64,000 nucleotides of DNA from Paulownia fortunei (lineage: Eukaryota > Streptophyta > Magnoliopsida > Lamiales > Paulowniaceae). This document shows positions 26,465-46,700 of this stretch, piece by piece (position 1 is the first letter of the stretch; every line of letters begins with the position of its first letter). A model generated the notes under the pieces. The model made no database searches and was not told where the DNA came from. It saw only the letters and a list, made by a program, of their open reading frames with translations. Position numbers and translations under genes: made by a program. The stretch covers positions 4,412,673-4,476,672 of the forward strand of contig CM033115.1 of the NCBI GenBank assembly GCA_019321725.1, in the 5' to 3' direction.

Positions 26465-27846
26465 CTTATCCAAATTAATTAATTCCATCTAACCCAACTA
26501 ATCAAATTAGACCCAATTAAATAATTTAATTATTTAATTAAGTAAATTAATTTATGGACTAAATAATTAATTTGATCAACTCAAATAATTATTTCACTCC
26601 AATTGGACTCCTTAATTTTATTAGGTCTAATTAAATAATTCAATTATTTAATTGATTAATTAATTTAATTATTTAATTGATTAATTAATTCAATTTCTTG
26701 AATTAATTTAAACCCCAATTAATTAATCTCTATTAATTAAATGGATCCAACCCTTTGGATCAATTCCTAAATTAATGTTTCATCTCAAATTGTGTGTGAC
26801 CCTTTAGGTTCATAACTAAGTTAGCAGTAGGCTTGCAATATTTGCAACTTATAAATAATAATAATTATTTTGATTAATTAATTCAATTAATTAGTTCGCT
26901 TTAAATTAATCATTAATTTCAAGAACTTTACAAGTTATGAGAAATACCTAACAAATGTATCATGACTACCTAGACTTATGTGAAATAGCGAGTAAACCTA
27001 TTTCAATTATAAATATCATACACGTAAGGTCTTTTCGTTAACTAATCTCCGAATTGAGTATAAGGTATGGATCAGTAGTCGAAACCCTACTTAATAACTA
27101 TAATTTCATTTCAAGTTTCAATGACTCATGACGAATTGTTAAAAAACCTTCGTCTAACATTCATCCTGCCTTGATCAAGGACTTCTGAGTCATGAACTAT
27201 AAAAACATAGGAGATTCACTTGTTCTACCAAACAAGTGACGAATCTTTGTTGACCACTCGTTAACCTCCATACATATCAATACAACATCCAATGTATCAT
27301 CTTTGTGATTGTCAGACAATCAAAAGATACATCAAAATAAAACACGACATGCATAAGGCTACCATGGTGTCTCAAGTCAAAAGACTAATCGAATACTATC
27401 GTAATATGAAATTTCTTATTTCGACAAATAAGTTTCCAATTAAAAAATTTCAGTGGACCTGTTCAATGTACTTGTTCGCTAACAAGCACCCACATACATG
27501 CACTAGCATCACTATGCCAATGTCCATGGAGCGAGACATCCTCTTCATGCGAACATGCATCGTATGCTCGAGTCTATTGAGCTATTCGACGTCCCATTTC
27601 AAAAAGCCCTTAACTCGGAACTACTTTAACACTAAAGCCATAGAGGCATATTCCCTAATTACCATAAAATGCGTGATCATGTCTCGTAGCTAAATTTGGT
27701 TTAGGGACTTTTATCTAATTACAAAAAAAATTAAAGATAAAGGAATTTTCCTTTTATTAATATGATTTGAAAAAGATTGTTTTTTAACAAATACAAGAGT
27801 ATAAAAGATGTCAAATTTAATTGGCATATCGAACACTATTCCAACA
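26465..27846 (-). repeat. 5' LTR of the copia element, truncated on its inner side
   Basis: About 1.38 kb matching the right part of the 3' LTR, with many substitutions and small indels. The outer end is intact (CCAACA at 27841-27846). The inner about 0.75 kb, including the 21290-22057 equivalent, is missing, as are the primer-binding site and gag, so one deletion probably removed all of them. A 97-bp stretch at about 27565-27605 is present here and absent at the equivalent place near 23090. Confidence 0.82.
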
Positions 27847-27851
27847 TGGAA

Positions 27852-29850
27852 TTAGGTGATTCAAGTTGAAAAATGAAGTCAACAGACAAATACATAATTT
27901 TATGTTGATTACTTTTTCAAAAAATCAGCTGATTGTGTAGAGAAAAATGTGTAACAAAATTTGAATTGAAAAATAATATGTGAATTTAAAGCATATTTGA
28001 AGTTAATTTGGAGTGCATTTAGAGTGAATTTGGAGATGTTAATTTAGACAATCTTCTATTATAAATAGGAGCTCTTGGATGGCATTCAAGATACAAAAAA
28101 ATCCTTAGAATGGGAAATAAAATTTTATTATTGTCTTTCTTTAGGTTAAGTTTTCTAGTATTAATGAAGTTTTCTAATAATAATAAAAATGTATTCTTTA
28201 GTTTTTCTTCTATTTTTAGTTTTTTATACTTTTATTATATCTTTCTAAATTTTATTTAATTAAGGAGAAAGGGTGAACCTATTGATCAAGGAAGAGAAAT
28301 GGTTATAAATGTGCATAATGTTCAGGTGTGTTATATTATTGTTTTAATTTTTAATTGAAACCCTTCTTATTTTGTGCTGATTCTTGATTTATGTATCACC
28401 AATAACATAACAAATATTTGGGCTCATTTAACTTATTGTACGCTTTTACTATACCGACTGCTAATGTGAAATCTTAATTTATTGCAGATAAATGTGTTCA
28501 TAAATACTTAATCCCATAAATAAGTGTTATCACTAAAACCCTTCTTATGTAGTGGTAATTCTTGATTTTTGTATCACTAATGATACAACAAATACTTGAA
28601 TTTATTTAGTTTATTATATGATTCTACTCCACCGTCTGCTAACATAAAACCTTGATTTATTGTAGATAAAAGTGTGCATAAATATTTGATCTCATAAACA
28701 AGTATTGATATTAAAAGATAATTTGCAAATAGTAAGACAATATTATGGTTACCTTAATACATAAACATTTGCCAATATCTTCCCATTGGAACCTTTATTA
28801 TGTATGAATTTCAATAATGACATTTAAAAGAGATAAAAATAATAAATAATCGTTCCTCTATCTAAAACTCAAGAGTGAATCTCTAATTTTCAATACTTTT
28901 ATTACTTTGATTTCTTAGTTATAGCATAATTTTTTTTTATATTTTAAACCATATAAAGCCCATCTTTTAAGAGATATAATCTTGAAAACTTCAAACAACT
29001 TTCGTGTGGATCGAACTCGGATACCCGAGAAAGTTATTATTTGACATAACCTGCATTTGGGTTTGCAACCTTAAAGTTGTAGCATTGTTTTTAGTATTTG
29101 ACATATATGAGTATGAGCTAAGTTTCTAATCTAGGATTTTGATGTAACCTAATTAGGATGGTTTGAATTTCTCTTTCAATTCAGTTGAATGTTTATTTTA
29201 TCTAGTTAAGTTTTCTACATGGTTATTAATATTTTCAATTATTTGTCACTGATTGAATAATTTGCTAATTATATTGACCCTGGAAGGTATTATATATGTC
29301 TAGTTTTATGTGTAGAAAACTATGAATTGTATGTAAAATAGAAATATACTTGTATGATTTGTGTAATCTTAATTAAGATCCATAGAGCCCATGATTTATT
29401 GATTGTTCAATTTATATAAGAATATAGTTGGTTATTAATTATTAAAATTTTCATTAGACCTCGAGAGATACTATTTAATAATTGAGGAATTTTCAACTAT
29501 CAATTAGGAAAATAAATTCAAAATGATGCAATTGAGTGTTCAAATCTGACTAATTATGGTGAAATCATAAACTCTAGGTTTTCAAGTTATGGAAGTTAAT
29601 TTCTCAATTTGTTTTTGCTTATTAGTTTAGTGTTATCCTAGTTTTCATTAAATGCCACCTACTTTCATTTGTTCAAATAAAGTTAGAGTTAACTCAATTT
29701 TGGTATTTAATAATTAACAGTTTTTGTGGGAACGACATTCTAGTTATTCGTTTTATTACTTGTCTACGATAGCCTGCACTTATTTTCACAAATTTCACGA
29801 CACTAAACACGGATCTAACCTAGACTCATTGTGCATGGGGTGAGTTTTAA
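27852..29850. other. Older LTR-like repeat, probable host of the copia insertion
   Basis: No coding potential. A promoter-like TATAAATAGGAGCTC lies at about 28060, and near 29724-29830 there is GTGGGAACGACATTCTAG followed by a CACGACAC...CGGATCTAACC tail. Both resemble the promoter and U5/leader parts of Ty3/gypsy-type LTRs. 'TTCTTATGTAGTGGTAATTCTTG'-like text occurs twice (about 28362 and 28540) as an internal duplication of roughly 180 bp. Identity as a gypsy LTR is an inference from style of sequence, not alignment. Confidence 0.35.
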
Positions 29851-31430
29851 CAATATAAATAGGTTTGGATTGAGTTTTGAGTTTCTATTTTCAAACACAA
29901 TCCGACCCATTTAATTTTTTATTTTTTTTTAATTTTTTTATATATTTATGTGATGTTATTTTTTAAAAAATATACTTTCAAAAAAAATTTAGCAGTTTTA
30001 TTTTTAAAAAGTATATCTTTTAATGTGTTTAAAATTATAAAATAGGTCTAATGGGTCTACCCGTCAAGTCCGGATTTAAGTTTTTAATAATTTTAGCAGT
30101 GCGAGTCTCAAGTTTTGATGAACTCGACTCACACTCGACCTATTACCAACCCTAATTAATTTAACAAAGAACAAAATAGTTATTTCATAGAAAACATTAA
30201 GATTTTCTAATACACGCTCATTGTCTAGGGATGTAGGTGTGATTTAAAAAAATCTGAGAGGCCTACTTGTAATTGGGCCTAACCTAAGAGAGAGTTTCTG
30301 GTAATTATTCCAAGGATACATAACTGTTAAGTATTTGAGAATAGGGAACTACCAAACTTAAATTACAGGTGATAAAAATTGTAAATAAATTTAAGGCCTA
30401 GTTTCGAGCTTGAATTTTAATTATAAAAACATTAATTAAAATATTTTTCTCATTTTCAGTGATGCAATGTTTTACTTTATTTTTTAGCACTTATTTTTTC
30501 TTTCTTTTTTCCTCCAAAATAATCCGATGGTCCGAACATTTTTTTTTTTTTAAAAAGGAACTTGTAGAATGAAATTAATGTAAAGTGGCATTAACAAGTA
30601 ACATGAACACAGATGTAAATTTTGATCAAAGGTTCCTGGTTTAAAAAACTATATTATTTACTATTCTATCCTCTTTAATTACTCCATCAATCCCCAAACT
30701 CCCATTTTTGCTTAATACGAAGTTTTAAATTAAATTTAAATAATATTTTTTTATATATTTATACTGGTGTTACAAAAAGTAATGGTTCAAAAAACAAAAT
30801 TTATACTTTAAAAAGGAGTAAAATGCATTTTGCACTTCAAAAACAAGTCATTTAGGCACTTTCAACCTCAAGAAAGAAGAAAAAAAACTAATAACACTTC
30901 ACACCCTCAAAATCAGGCACTTTTCACCCCAATGCATTTTTCGGCCAAAAAACACTACTAGAACTCTTCATCATCACAAAGGTAACTTCTATGATCTAAT
31001 TTAGGTAAAGTTTAAATGTAAAACAACAGTTTTAAAAAGAGTGAGGGGGATAACAAACATAAAACGAGTTTTAAAAAGATGACTTTTGTGATTTAGAAAA
31101 TTCCTATTCTTTTAATCATAATTTTCTCAATAATTTACCCTCATCTATTATGAAATTATTCTTGGAGAGGATAAACAATAAACCAACTTAATCTATTAAT
31201 AGTTAAAAAATTTATTCGATAAGTTAACAAATCATACTTAAATACATTATAAAATTTAAAATTCGATTTGAACTCGATTCAATTAATAAAAAAAATATAT
31301 AAAATAATTAAATTATTCGAATTTGGCTCTATTAAAATTTATTTAAAGTTGACTTGATTAACATAATTTTTAAATTCAATTAAAAATCAAATAAATTTAA
31401 AAAATTCAACTTCGATTCATGCACATTCAA
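29851..31430. other. Intergenic region with dispersed repeat fragments
   Basis: Contains a repeat fragment at about 29857-30160 (GGGTCTACCCGTCAAG, ACTCGACTCACACTCGACC) that is related to 42540-42880, and another at about 31170-31420 of the CTCGATT-type family shared with 41640, 44540 and 46700. No gene is recognised. The stretch 30810-31100 has the look of another old repeat (phrases about CACTTT.. and AAAACAGTTTTAAAAAGAG recur). Confidence 0.45.
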
Positions 31431-31435
31431 CAAAC

Positions 31436-32570
31436 ATGAAGGGCGCGGAATGCAGGTGGTGCGCGCCTGTGTGGGGTGCGGGCGGGGTGGGATTGGGTTC
31501 ATAAATTAGTTTTTATAGTTAAAAGGCCGCGATATGGCGCGAACGATTCTATATTTTCTAGTACAGATGTTTGCGTTTCTTGCATCCGTCCCTTGATATT
31601 CCGAAACCCACGCAATGCCCCCTTCTCTCTATATCAACCTTTGCCTCACAAACAAAACCCAATTGTCCAAGAATTTCTCTTTTTTTCCTTTTGGAATCCC
31701 ACCTGATTTTATCCAGACTAGAGAAAGGAGGAAGAAATCGAAATTTGCTTCTCACAGCCAGGTAAAATTCGGGTTCGACTTCATTTTCTAACTTTATTTT
31801 CGGTTTATTCATCTGGGTTTTTTGCTATTTTTCTTTGGTTATAAAAGAATTGGAAAAAGAAAAAAGAAAGAAATAAAAGTGTGGTCTTGGTCAGAATATT
31901 GTAGATTCTTGAATGAATAGTCTTTTCATGGTTGCTTAATACTTTGTATATTATGATTTTTGTGGTAAATGAAATTTTTTATTTTGTGTTGTTACACTCA
32001 TTTCTTTGTTAAGAAGTGCTTGTTTTGATTAGTTTATTGATTATCTTACATTGTTTTCAGTTCTCTGGAGATAGTCTTGATTGCTCTACTTAAGGAAAAA
32101 TCGATGTCACAAGTGAATGGAGCTTTAAGGGTATGTGCTTCGTGATTGATGAATAAATTTGATGAGGACAGGTTTAAGTTGATGTGATTATGGTCAGAAC
32201 CCCATTGAAGAGTTGTAAGTTTGCAGTGAATGTAATCAAGACTTCTGAAAAAGTTTGCCCTAGAACGGTAGTTAATAGTTCAGCAAAGGTGAATGCAGAA
32301 AAAAAGTTCAATTGTAAAGCATGGAATTTTAGCTGTTTTTCAAGCATTACTGGTTGGCTTTACTGAAGAACATTGGATGGTAAAGGAATGAAGGAGCCAA
32401 CTGTAAAATGTCATATATTTTGAGTTTCTAAATTAGATAAAGTATTGAGTTGATTTTGAATGTTTAAGAAGCTCTTGACTAATGAGGGGTGATGTTAATG
32501 GAGATTAGGAAACAATTGTGAACGACCGGAGAATGCTCATGCCAAGTGGAATTGATCTTTGATTGTAGAC
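31436..32570 (+). promoter_or_regulatory. Promoter and intron-containing 5'-UTR of the Raf-like kinase gene
   Basis: The segment 31436-31560 is unusually GC-rich for the window (GGGCGCGGAATG, GCGCGCC, GGGCGGGGTGGG). A CTCTATATCAACC sequence at about 31636 could be a weak TATA box. Likely splice sites are a donor CCAG|GTAAAA at 31761/31762, an acceptor TTGTTTTCAG ending at 32060, a donor AAGG|GTATGT at 32130/32131, and an acceptor GATTGTAG ending at 32568, two bases before the main ATG. The UTR exon 32061-32130 contains an upstream ATG at 32104. Boundaries are inferred without transcripts. Confidence 0.5.
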
Positions 32571-39737
<7,167 letters not shown>

Positions 39738-42700
39738 GATAAATCATGCAAGTTCTATCCTTCCTGTTTTCAAGAAATAGGCTCTCTTTCTCCAGCTGTT
39801 GTAAAGCTACTTTTGTATGTAGAGATCCTTTTCCAACTTCTCGCCTTAGATATATCCAGGTACTTTCCGTGTACATATCATAGTTTAATCCGTTTTTCTT
39901 GAAAGTTTCCTTTCTAAGATTGATACGCATGTTGGTAAAAAAATCTCTCTTATACTAGATGTTAAAAGGACTGATAATGGTCTGTGAAAGATTCATCTCT
40001 GGTTTCCCATGAACACCTTTGGATTTATGAAGAGATAGTAGGTGCAAGGCAAACCAACTTACAGAGAACACCTCAATTGCTGATACGCCCATTTAGGTGT
40101 TTGAAGGAAAATTTAGTTCCTTGTAGATTTCCAATTCTGGCTGGCTGATCAACCCTTTTCACCGAATTTTTAAATTCTGTTATTTTGAAGAAGAGCTTTC
40201 TTTGTTGAGCTGAAATCCTTTTAACCCTTTTCCTTCTGTGATCAATGTTTAAATTTAAATTTATTTCCTGAACAGTTTTTTGGCTCATGATATAGCAACA
40301 CCATAAACACCCATTTAATTAGTCTTGCAGCTGAGGAATTATGGGAATTGTCATCTATCTGTACTTAGACTGATCTCTGGATATAAGAGGAAATTTTTAA
40401 ATGGAAAAATATGCTTTCTAACTAAAATAGTTTACATATAAGATGTTAAATCTGAAAATGTATAGGCCTTTCAAGATTCCTATAAAAAATAAGGAAAAGT
40501 TCCACATAACAAATCTGATCCCTACCACACTAAGCAGATGATGAAAATGTAAAACTATCTCAGGTTTTGAGGACCAGAAATTTGAGATCTTGAGAGTGTA
40601 TTGAAAATAAAAGTTCTTATTCACATACTGTTTAGGCTGTACTTCGCTTTTCGCCTTTCATATATAAGAACGCGGATACAAAACGTACGACTTTAAGTCT
40701 CCTTTTATTTGGGAATGAGAATTACATGATCAAGGATCTTAGTAAGAGCATACAAAGCCCTGAGACAAGCATCAGACCTTCTTTATCATTTTTTATAGTT
40801 TAGATTCTTAGTAATCTGGACATCAGCCCATGGCAGTCTGTCAACACGTCCAGTTGTTATTTAGGTGTCATGGAAAAATCAGTGTCATAGAACAGAATCT
40901 GTAGTTACAGATAGATCTTCCCGTCTCTTGGAAATGAGCTGCTTAACATCATTTGCTGTAAATACATCTATCCCTGTTGGTTTTCGCTATTCTTGCTTTT
41001 TTTCTTGCATCAGAATAACAATGGTAATTTGGTCAAATGATTGTTTTCTGTGATAGCACAATTTGGTCGGAAGACTGTCTTCTCTGATAGCTTGTTTATC
41101 ACAGCATCACGGGCTAAAACTGTGTTCTGGTTGCATTCTTTCAAATAGAATTTATATGATTCTTCTTTCGTATAACTTTTTTTTTTTTTTAAGAATAACA
41201 TTTGAATACATCATTCGTCACACTAAGATATCAAACAGTAATTTAGTGCGATAGATGATTTTTCGCTGCATTTATTTTCCTCGGCTCTTATTATTTCCTA
41301 GTTTATGTCATGTTTTATATTGTTTTTAAATGCTTATATAAATTAATCTTTCTGAAAGTATTAGTTTTGGATATTTTATGTTCATATTTTTCTTTTAGAT
41401 TGAATAACAGTTTGTCCCCTTCAACTATAGAAATAGGATAAATAACCTTCCTGGTTGATAATATTTTTGTAATTTTCATCAACATATATATGATAAATTA
41501 AATTTAAAATTATTTAAATAATTGAAGGAAATTCTCTCATAAATCATGTAAGAAATTTCCTACAATTTTTTCTAATTTTTATGAATTTCACTATATTTTT
41601 TATTATCATGCTCTATTCTCCTCATATAATTGAAAAATAAATCAAACTATATGATATTCAATTCGAAATTGATCGTTAAAAGCTCGTTTGAGATCAATTT
41701 GTTAAGTATAATAAATCAAGTTTGAGCATAATTTTTTTTGTTCGATAAGATCTGAAATCTGGTTCAAAATTGACTTCATTAGTGAAAAATAATAAAATAT
41801 GTGTTAAAATATTAAAATACTCGAATTCAATTTTTATTTGACTCGATTAAATTTCGTTTAAATAATTTCAAATATAATTTTTAAAATTTAATAAAAAATT
41901 AAATAAATTTAAATAATAATATGTTCAACTCGACTATTGTTTACATCCCCATCCACACATACCCATATACCTTTTTATTTGATAGGGAATGAAACTTGGA
42001 TAAGGAATTTGTTTGCCAAACACTAGAGATTGTTCAATAATAAATATTTGAATTAAAAAAAAGAAAATAATTCCTCAAAAATTAGGGACCAAAATTCACT
42101 ATTATATTTTTGTTTTTTTATTCTTGAAATTTCCAGTTTAAAAAATTTTACAACACAAAAAACATTTAAGGACACATACCCCTCTACTAACATATCTGCA
42201 TAATATTAATATTTATATATTTGTTGAATATATTCCATTAATATGTTAATGTGTTAACTTTTTGATATATTAATTAATATATAAAATGAAAACATATTTG
42301 TGTTTCTCATTTTCATTGGTAAAAAAGTATGGGATAATGTTCATTTTCCAATCCATTTCTCAGTGAATGAAAAATACACATTTTTGAGCTCAAATGTCAA
42401 TTTCAAGATTAATTATCAACATCTTTTTAGTCAAATGGACCTTACCTAATTTGGCAACATCTTCTAGTAAAACCAAGTGTCCGTTTTTATTCATAGTGGG
42501 GTCCTGCATGGCATCTTCAGTCGCAATTGCCCATTATTAGGGTGGCATACAACAAGTTCAAATTGGAATTTGCCTGTGATTCATTTAAACTGAATTTTTT
42601 ATTATTATAAATAAATTTGAGGTGATTTTTGAATTTTTGTTTTCAAATTTATTTTATTTAAAAATATTTATTTTTTAAAATATTATATATATATTTAAAA

Positions 42701-43744
42701 AAATATTTTACAAAAATTTATATTTTTAATATTTTTAAAATAATAAAACGGATCTAATAGGTGTAACATGTCTAACCCATCAGGTCCAAATTTGAAATTG
42801 ATTCGGATTTGAGTCCTAAAAAAATCTTGACGCAGCGAATTTGGGTTTGGCCACACCCTCTCTATCGCCATCCCTATCCATTATTTCCTACAGAGATTAC
42901 AAATTCTATTATATTTTATATTATATTATATTAATTGTCTATACCCGTGAATAACAAAATAGATATAATAAAATTTACAATAAAAAATTATATCTATCAT
43001 TTTCTCATTTTCTAATATTCCAAAAATAAATAGATGCCCTCCAGGTTTACTTTTTATCTTAATAGTTTGAATATGATGCCCAGTATCTGAAAAAACACCA
43101 TTTTATACATTTCTTCTAAGATAAATTTGCCCTTTATTGATCCTTGTAACTTACTCATTGTTTTTAAGTTGAACATCATCAAATGAAAATTAAAAAAATA
43201 AAAAATAAAAAATCCATAATCAAAGAGGCTCAAGTATCTCTTTAATTGCTTGGATTTGATTTACTTTCTTTTGTCATTTTTCATTCATTGATGTAATATA
43301 ATAATAGAACACCATTTACTCATCTGTATTAGTCGTTTAAAACTCACAATTGCACCTTAAATTTAATTTTAATTGTATAATTAAAATATTAGTCAAAGGT
43401 CAATAATCAAGAGCCGACAAACATTGATTGATTAAATATTTTTAAAATTGGATCGAACCGATTGATCTAATCGTAAATTGGTGTGGTCGGTTCAGTCGAC
43501 TAGAGGTAAAAATAAATTAAAAATTCGATCAAATCGATCAAATTAGTCAAATCAGACAAAAAATAAAATTTTTTTTTTATTTTTTTATTTTTAAAAAAAT
43601 CTTAAACTAATTATATAATTATATGTACAGTGGTTATTTGAATTTTAAGTTTTATTATATATATATATTGTATTGGTTATTTATCTTTGTTTATATTGTA
43701 CATAACAATTAATTTATAATAGTACTATTTTATATAATATAATA
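39738..43744. other. Intergenic region right of the kinase gene
   Basis: 3'-UTR of the kinase followed by AT-rich DNA. It includes a CTCGATT-type repeat copy at about 41640-41950, a fragment at 42540-42880 related to 29857-30160, and the left part of a repeat at about 43430-43800 (ATCGAACCGATTGATC, GGTTCAGTCGACTAG) that recurs inverted at 55980-56380. No gene is supported apart from the weak fragment listed separately. Confidence 0.5.
40888..41040 (-). pseudogene. Possible gene fragment with coding-like minus-strand frame
   Basis: The minus strand reads through FDQITIVILMQEKKQE, one in-frame TAG, then RKPTGIDVFTANDVKQLISKRRED and a stop near 40888. The amino-acid composition looks protein-like, and QITIVIL faintly recalls the DNITVVVI strand of PP2C phosphatases, but that is not enough to name it. 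There is no supporting upstream exon; the next 100 bp also have open frames on both strands. It may be a decayed 3' exon or chance. Confidence 0.2.
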
Positions 43745-43749
43745 AAAAA

Positions 43750-46700
43750 GTTTAATCAATTTTTATCATATCGATCGGACCACCGACAGTTGAACCGCTT
43801 CGACTAATTAAACCATTGACTGACAGTAAAATCGATTTGATCCGACTATGAAAATACTCTATTAGTTTGAGCTTAATTTGATGTCATGAATATTTTTTTA
43901 TTTCCTAAGTCAAATGAAAGGCAAGAGCTAACACACATCAATTTACATTATATAAGTATATTATCATTATTTTACTGCTTATGATAACATTCTTGCGGAT
44001 TTTGTTTGTCCTTTATTTTTATTTTCTTGTATTAATGCAAAGCATGAAAGCTATACAAAATAACCTATTTAATTGTCCCGTAAGTGATTAAATGTAATTC
44101 TTCAAAATGGAATTTGTTTATACTAAATTGAATTATATATAAGACGACTTAGCTCTAAAGGTGAAAAAAAAAAAACGAGAGAAAAAGATTGGCATGATAT
44201 GTAGAAAACTATCATCAAACTCTATTGAGCATACTTTCATATTGAAATAAAAAAAAAAAATATTTTGTTTAGTTTGGTGTTCCATAAATGGATGAGTAAA
44301 AATATTTAAATTGTGTTTGCCATAAAAGTTTATCATTAGCGGGCATTTTTATCAATTGCATAGATTAAAAACAATAATTTTAAGAATGTAAATAACAATT
44401 TTTTTTTAATTGGCTAAGTGTCAAATTCTTGTGATTTTGAAAATATTAAAATCAAATGTGTTTTTTTTTATGTTTTTATGATGTTTAGAAGAATATTTTA
44501 AAATTAATTTTTCTTTTAAAGGACTTTAGATATGAGTTTATGCTTCTTAATTGAAAAACAAATCAAATTAATAAATATTGACTCGATATTAATTGTTAAA
44601 AATTTAGTTGAGTTCAATTCATTAACTTAACAAATCAAACTTGAATATATTTTTTCGTTCGATAAGATTTGAAACTCAATTCGAGCTGGAGCTTGATTAG
44701 TAAAATTATAAAATGATACGTATAAAAAGATTAAGTTACTCAAATTTGATTCATGTTCGACTCGATTAAAATATATTCAAGTTCGACTTAAATTAACAAT
44801 CATATCAAATATAAATATAATTTTTAAAATTTAATAAAAATTCAAATAAATTTAATATTAATATATTAAGCTAAAATAGTTGTCATGTCAAAGTGAAATG
44901 GGTTTTTCTTCTTATGTCTGAATTTACTCAAATTAAGAACGTATTTGGTTGAACTTATAATTTTTTTAAAATATTTTATATTCCATAAAACATTTGAAAG
45001 TTCATAAATTGTTTCAAATTATTTTGTAAAAAGTATAAGATATGAGTGTATAAACTTCGAATATAAGATGGCTGCATATAATAAGTTCCTTAAAAAAAAG
45101 CTTATTTTTTAAATTCTTAGTAATATATTTAATTAGATTATATTAATTATAAAATTATTACTACTAATATCTTATAAGTTCAATAATTTTATTTTATCCA
45201 AATACTTCAAACGTTTAATTTTTTTAAAATATGATCTAATAATTTATAAGTCCAAAAACATCTTATAAAATATTAAAGAACTTATGAGTTGTTGCACAAT
45301 ATTTGACAACAATTTTAAGAGATTAGTTTATAAAATTTAAAATAAGATGTTAAAATTTTATAAGTTCATTATAAAAAGTAAGAAAACTCTAAGATATTTT
45401 TAGGACCTTAGCATATTTCTTTAGTTTAATTATATAAATAACAAAATTATTATTATTAATCTTTAAAAATTATCATAAATAACAAGAATTTGTAAAGTAA
45501 AATTATAATTAATTTTTATCAGATTGGTCGGACCAGCAGTTGAATCGATCCGACTAATCGAACCACTGAATGACAGCAAAATTAATTTGATCCGACTATG
45601 AGAACACTGTATTAGTTTGAGATTAATTTTATGTCATGAATATTTTTTTATTTCCTAAGTCAAATGAAAGGCAAGAGCTAACACACATCAATTTACATTA
45701 TATAAGTATATTATCATTATTTTACTGCATATGATAACATTCTTGCGGATTTTGTTTGTCCTTTATTTTTATTTTCTTGTATTAATAATGCAAAGCATGA
45801 AAGCTATACAAAATAACCTATTTAATTGTCCCGTAAGTGATTAAATGTAATTCTTCAAAATGTAATTTGTTTATACTAAATTAAATTATATATAAGACGA
45901 CTTAGCTCTAAAGGTGAAAAAAAAAAAAAACGAGAGAAAAAGATTGGCATGATATGTAGAAAACTATCATCAAACTCTATTAATTGAGCATGCTTTCATA
46001 TTGAAATAAAAAAATTATTTTTTTTAGTTTGGTGTTCCATAAATGGATGAGTAAAAATATTTACATTGTGTTTGCCATAAAAGTTTATCATTAGTGGGCA
46101 TTTTTATCAATTGCATAGATTAAAAATATTAATTTTAGAATATCAATAATAATTTTTTTTTAATTGGCTAAGTGTCAAATTCTTGTAATTTTGAAAATAT
46201 TAAAATCAAACATGTTTTTATGTTTTTATGATGTTTAGAACAATAAAATCAAATATACTTTTTCAAGTGTAGTATCACCTCGTCATCTCAACTAAATGAA
46301 ACATATTTTTTCTTTTTTTTTATGGTTTTTACAAAAATCAATGCAAATTTTTTTTTTTCAAAACTTAAGAAAAGAAAAAATGAAACCAATTATTTGTTTT
46401 TCAACTATCATACCTATATCCATATGTTTCATATCGATTAATAGGATAGATAAAAGCATCAAAGCCAATTGCAACAAAATTTGGTTGGGGTTGATAGTGA
46501 ATAAGTATAATTATGGTCCTTAATGTGCGGAACCCTAGGAGTTTGTTACATCCACAAAAGTTTATGTAAGGCTAATAATTAGTCTATAGTTTCAAGATTT
46601 CTAAAATATGTTAACCAAGTCCTATATAATACCTACTTTTTTAAAAATAATTTTTCTTTTAAAGTATTTTAGATATCAGTTTCAGCTTTTATGTAGGGTT

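Larger units (their letters stand above)
21290..27846 (-). mobile_element. Decayed Ty1/copia LTR retrotransposon with 5-bp TSD
   Basis: A 6557-bp element on the minus strand. Its outer ends are TGTTGG (21290) and CCAACA (27846), flanked by TGGAA at 21285-21289 and 27847-27851. Long direct repeats (LTRs) lie at both ends. Read on the minus strand, the order is 5' LTR, GAG-pre-integrase, integrase, reverse transcriptase, RNase H, 3' LTR, the copia order. Primer-binding site, gag and protease are missing because the 5' LTR joins directly to the pre-integrase region near 26440-26470. All domains have in-frame stops and several catalytic residues are changed, so it is not autonomous. An internal inverted duplication and a triplication (24979-25640) are unusual. 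The LTRs differ at many positions, which points to an old insertion. Confidence 0.93.

Noticed and set aside
27292..27693. 133-codon ORF in the right LTR
   Set aside because: It lies wholly within the 5' LTR; the equivalent in the other LTR is broken.
46296..46523. 75-codon ORF in the extra DNA of duplication copy 2
   Set aside because: Phe/Ile/Lys-rich random-looking translation with no motif; absent from copy 1.
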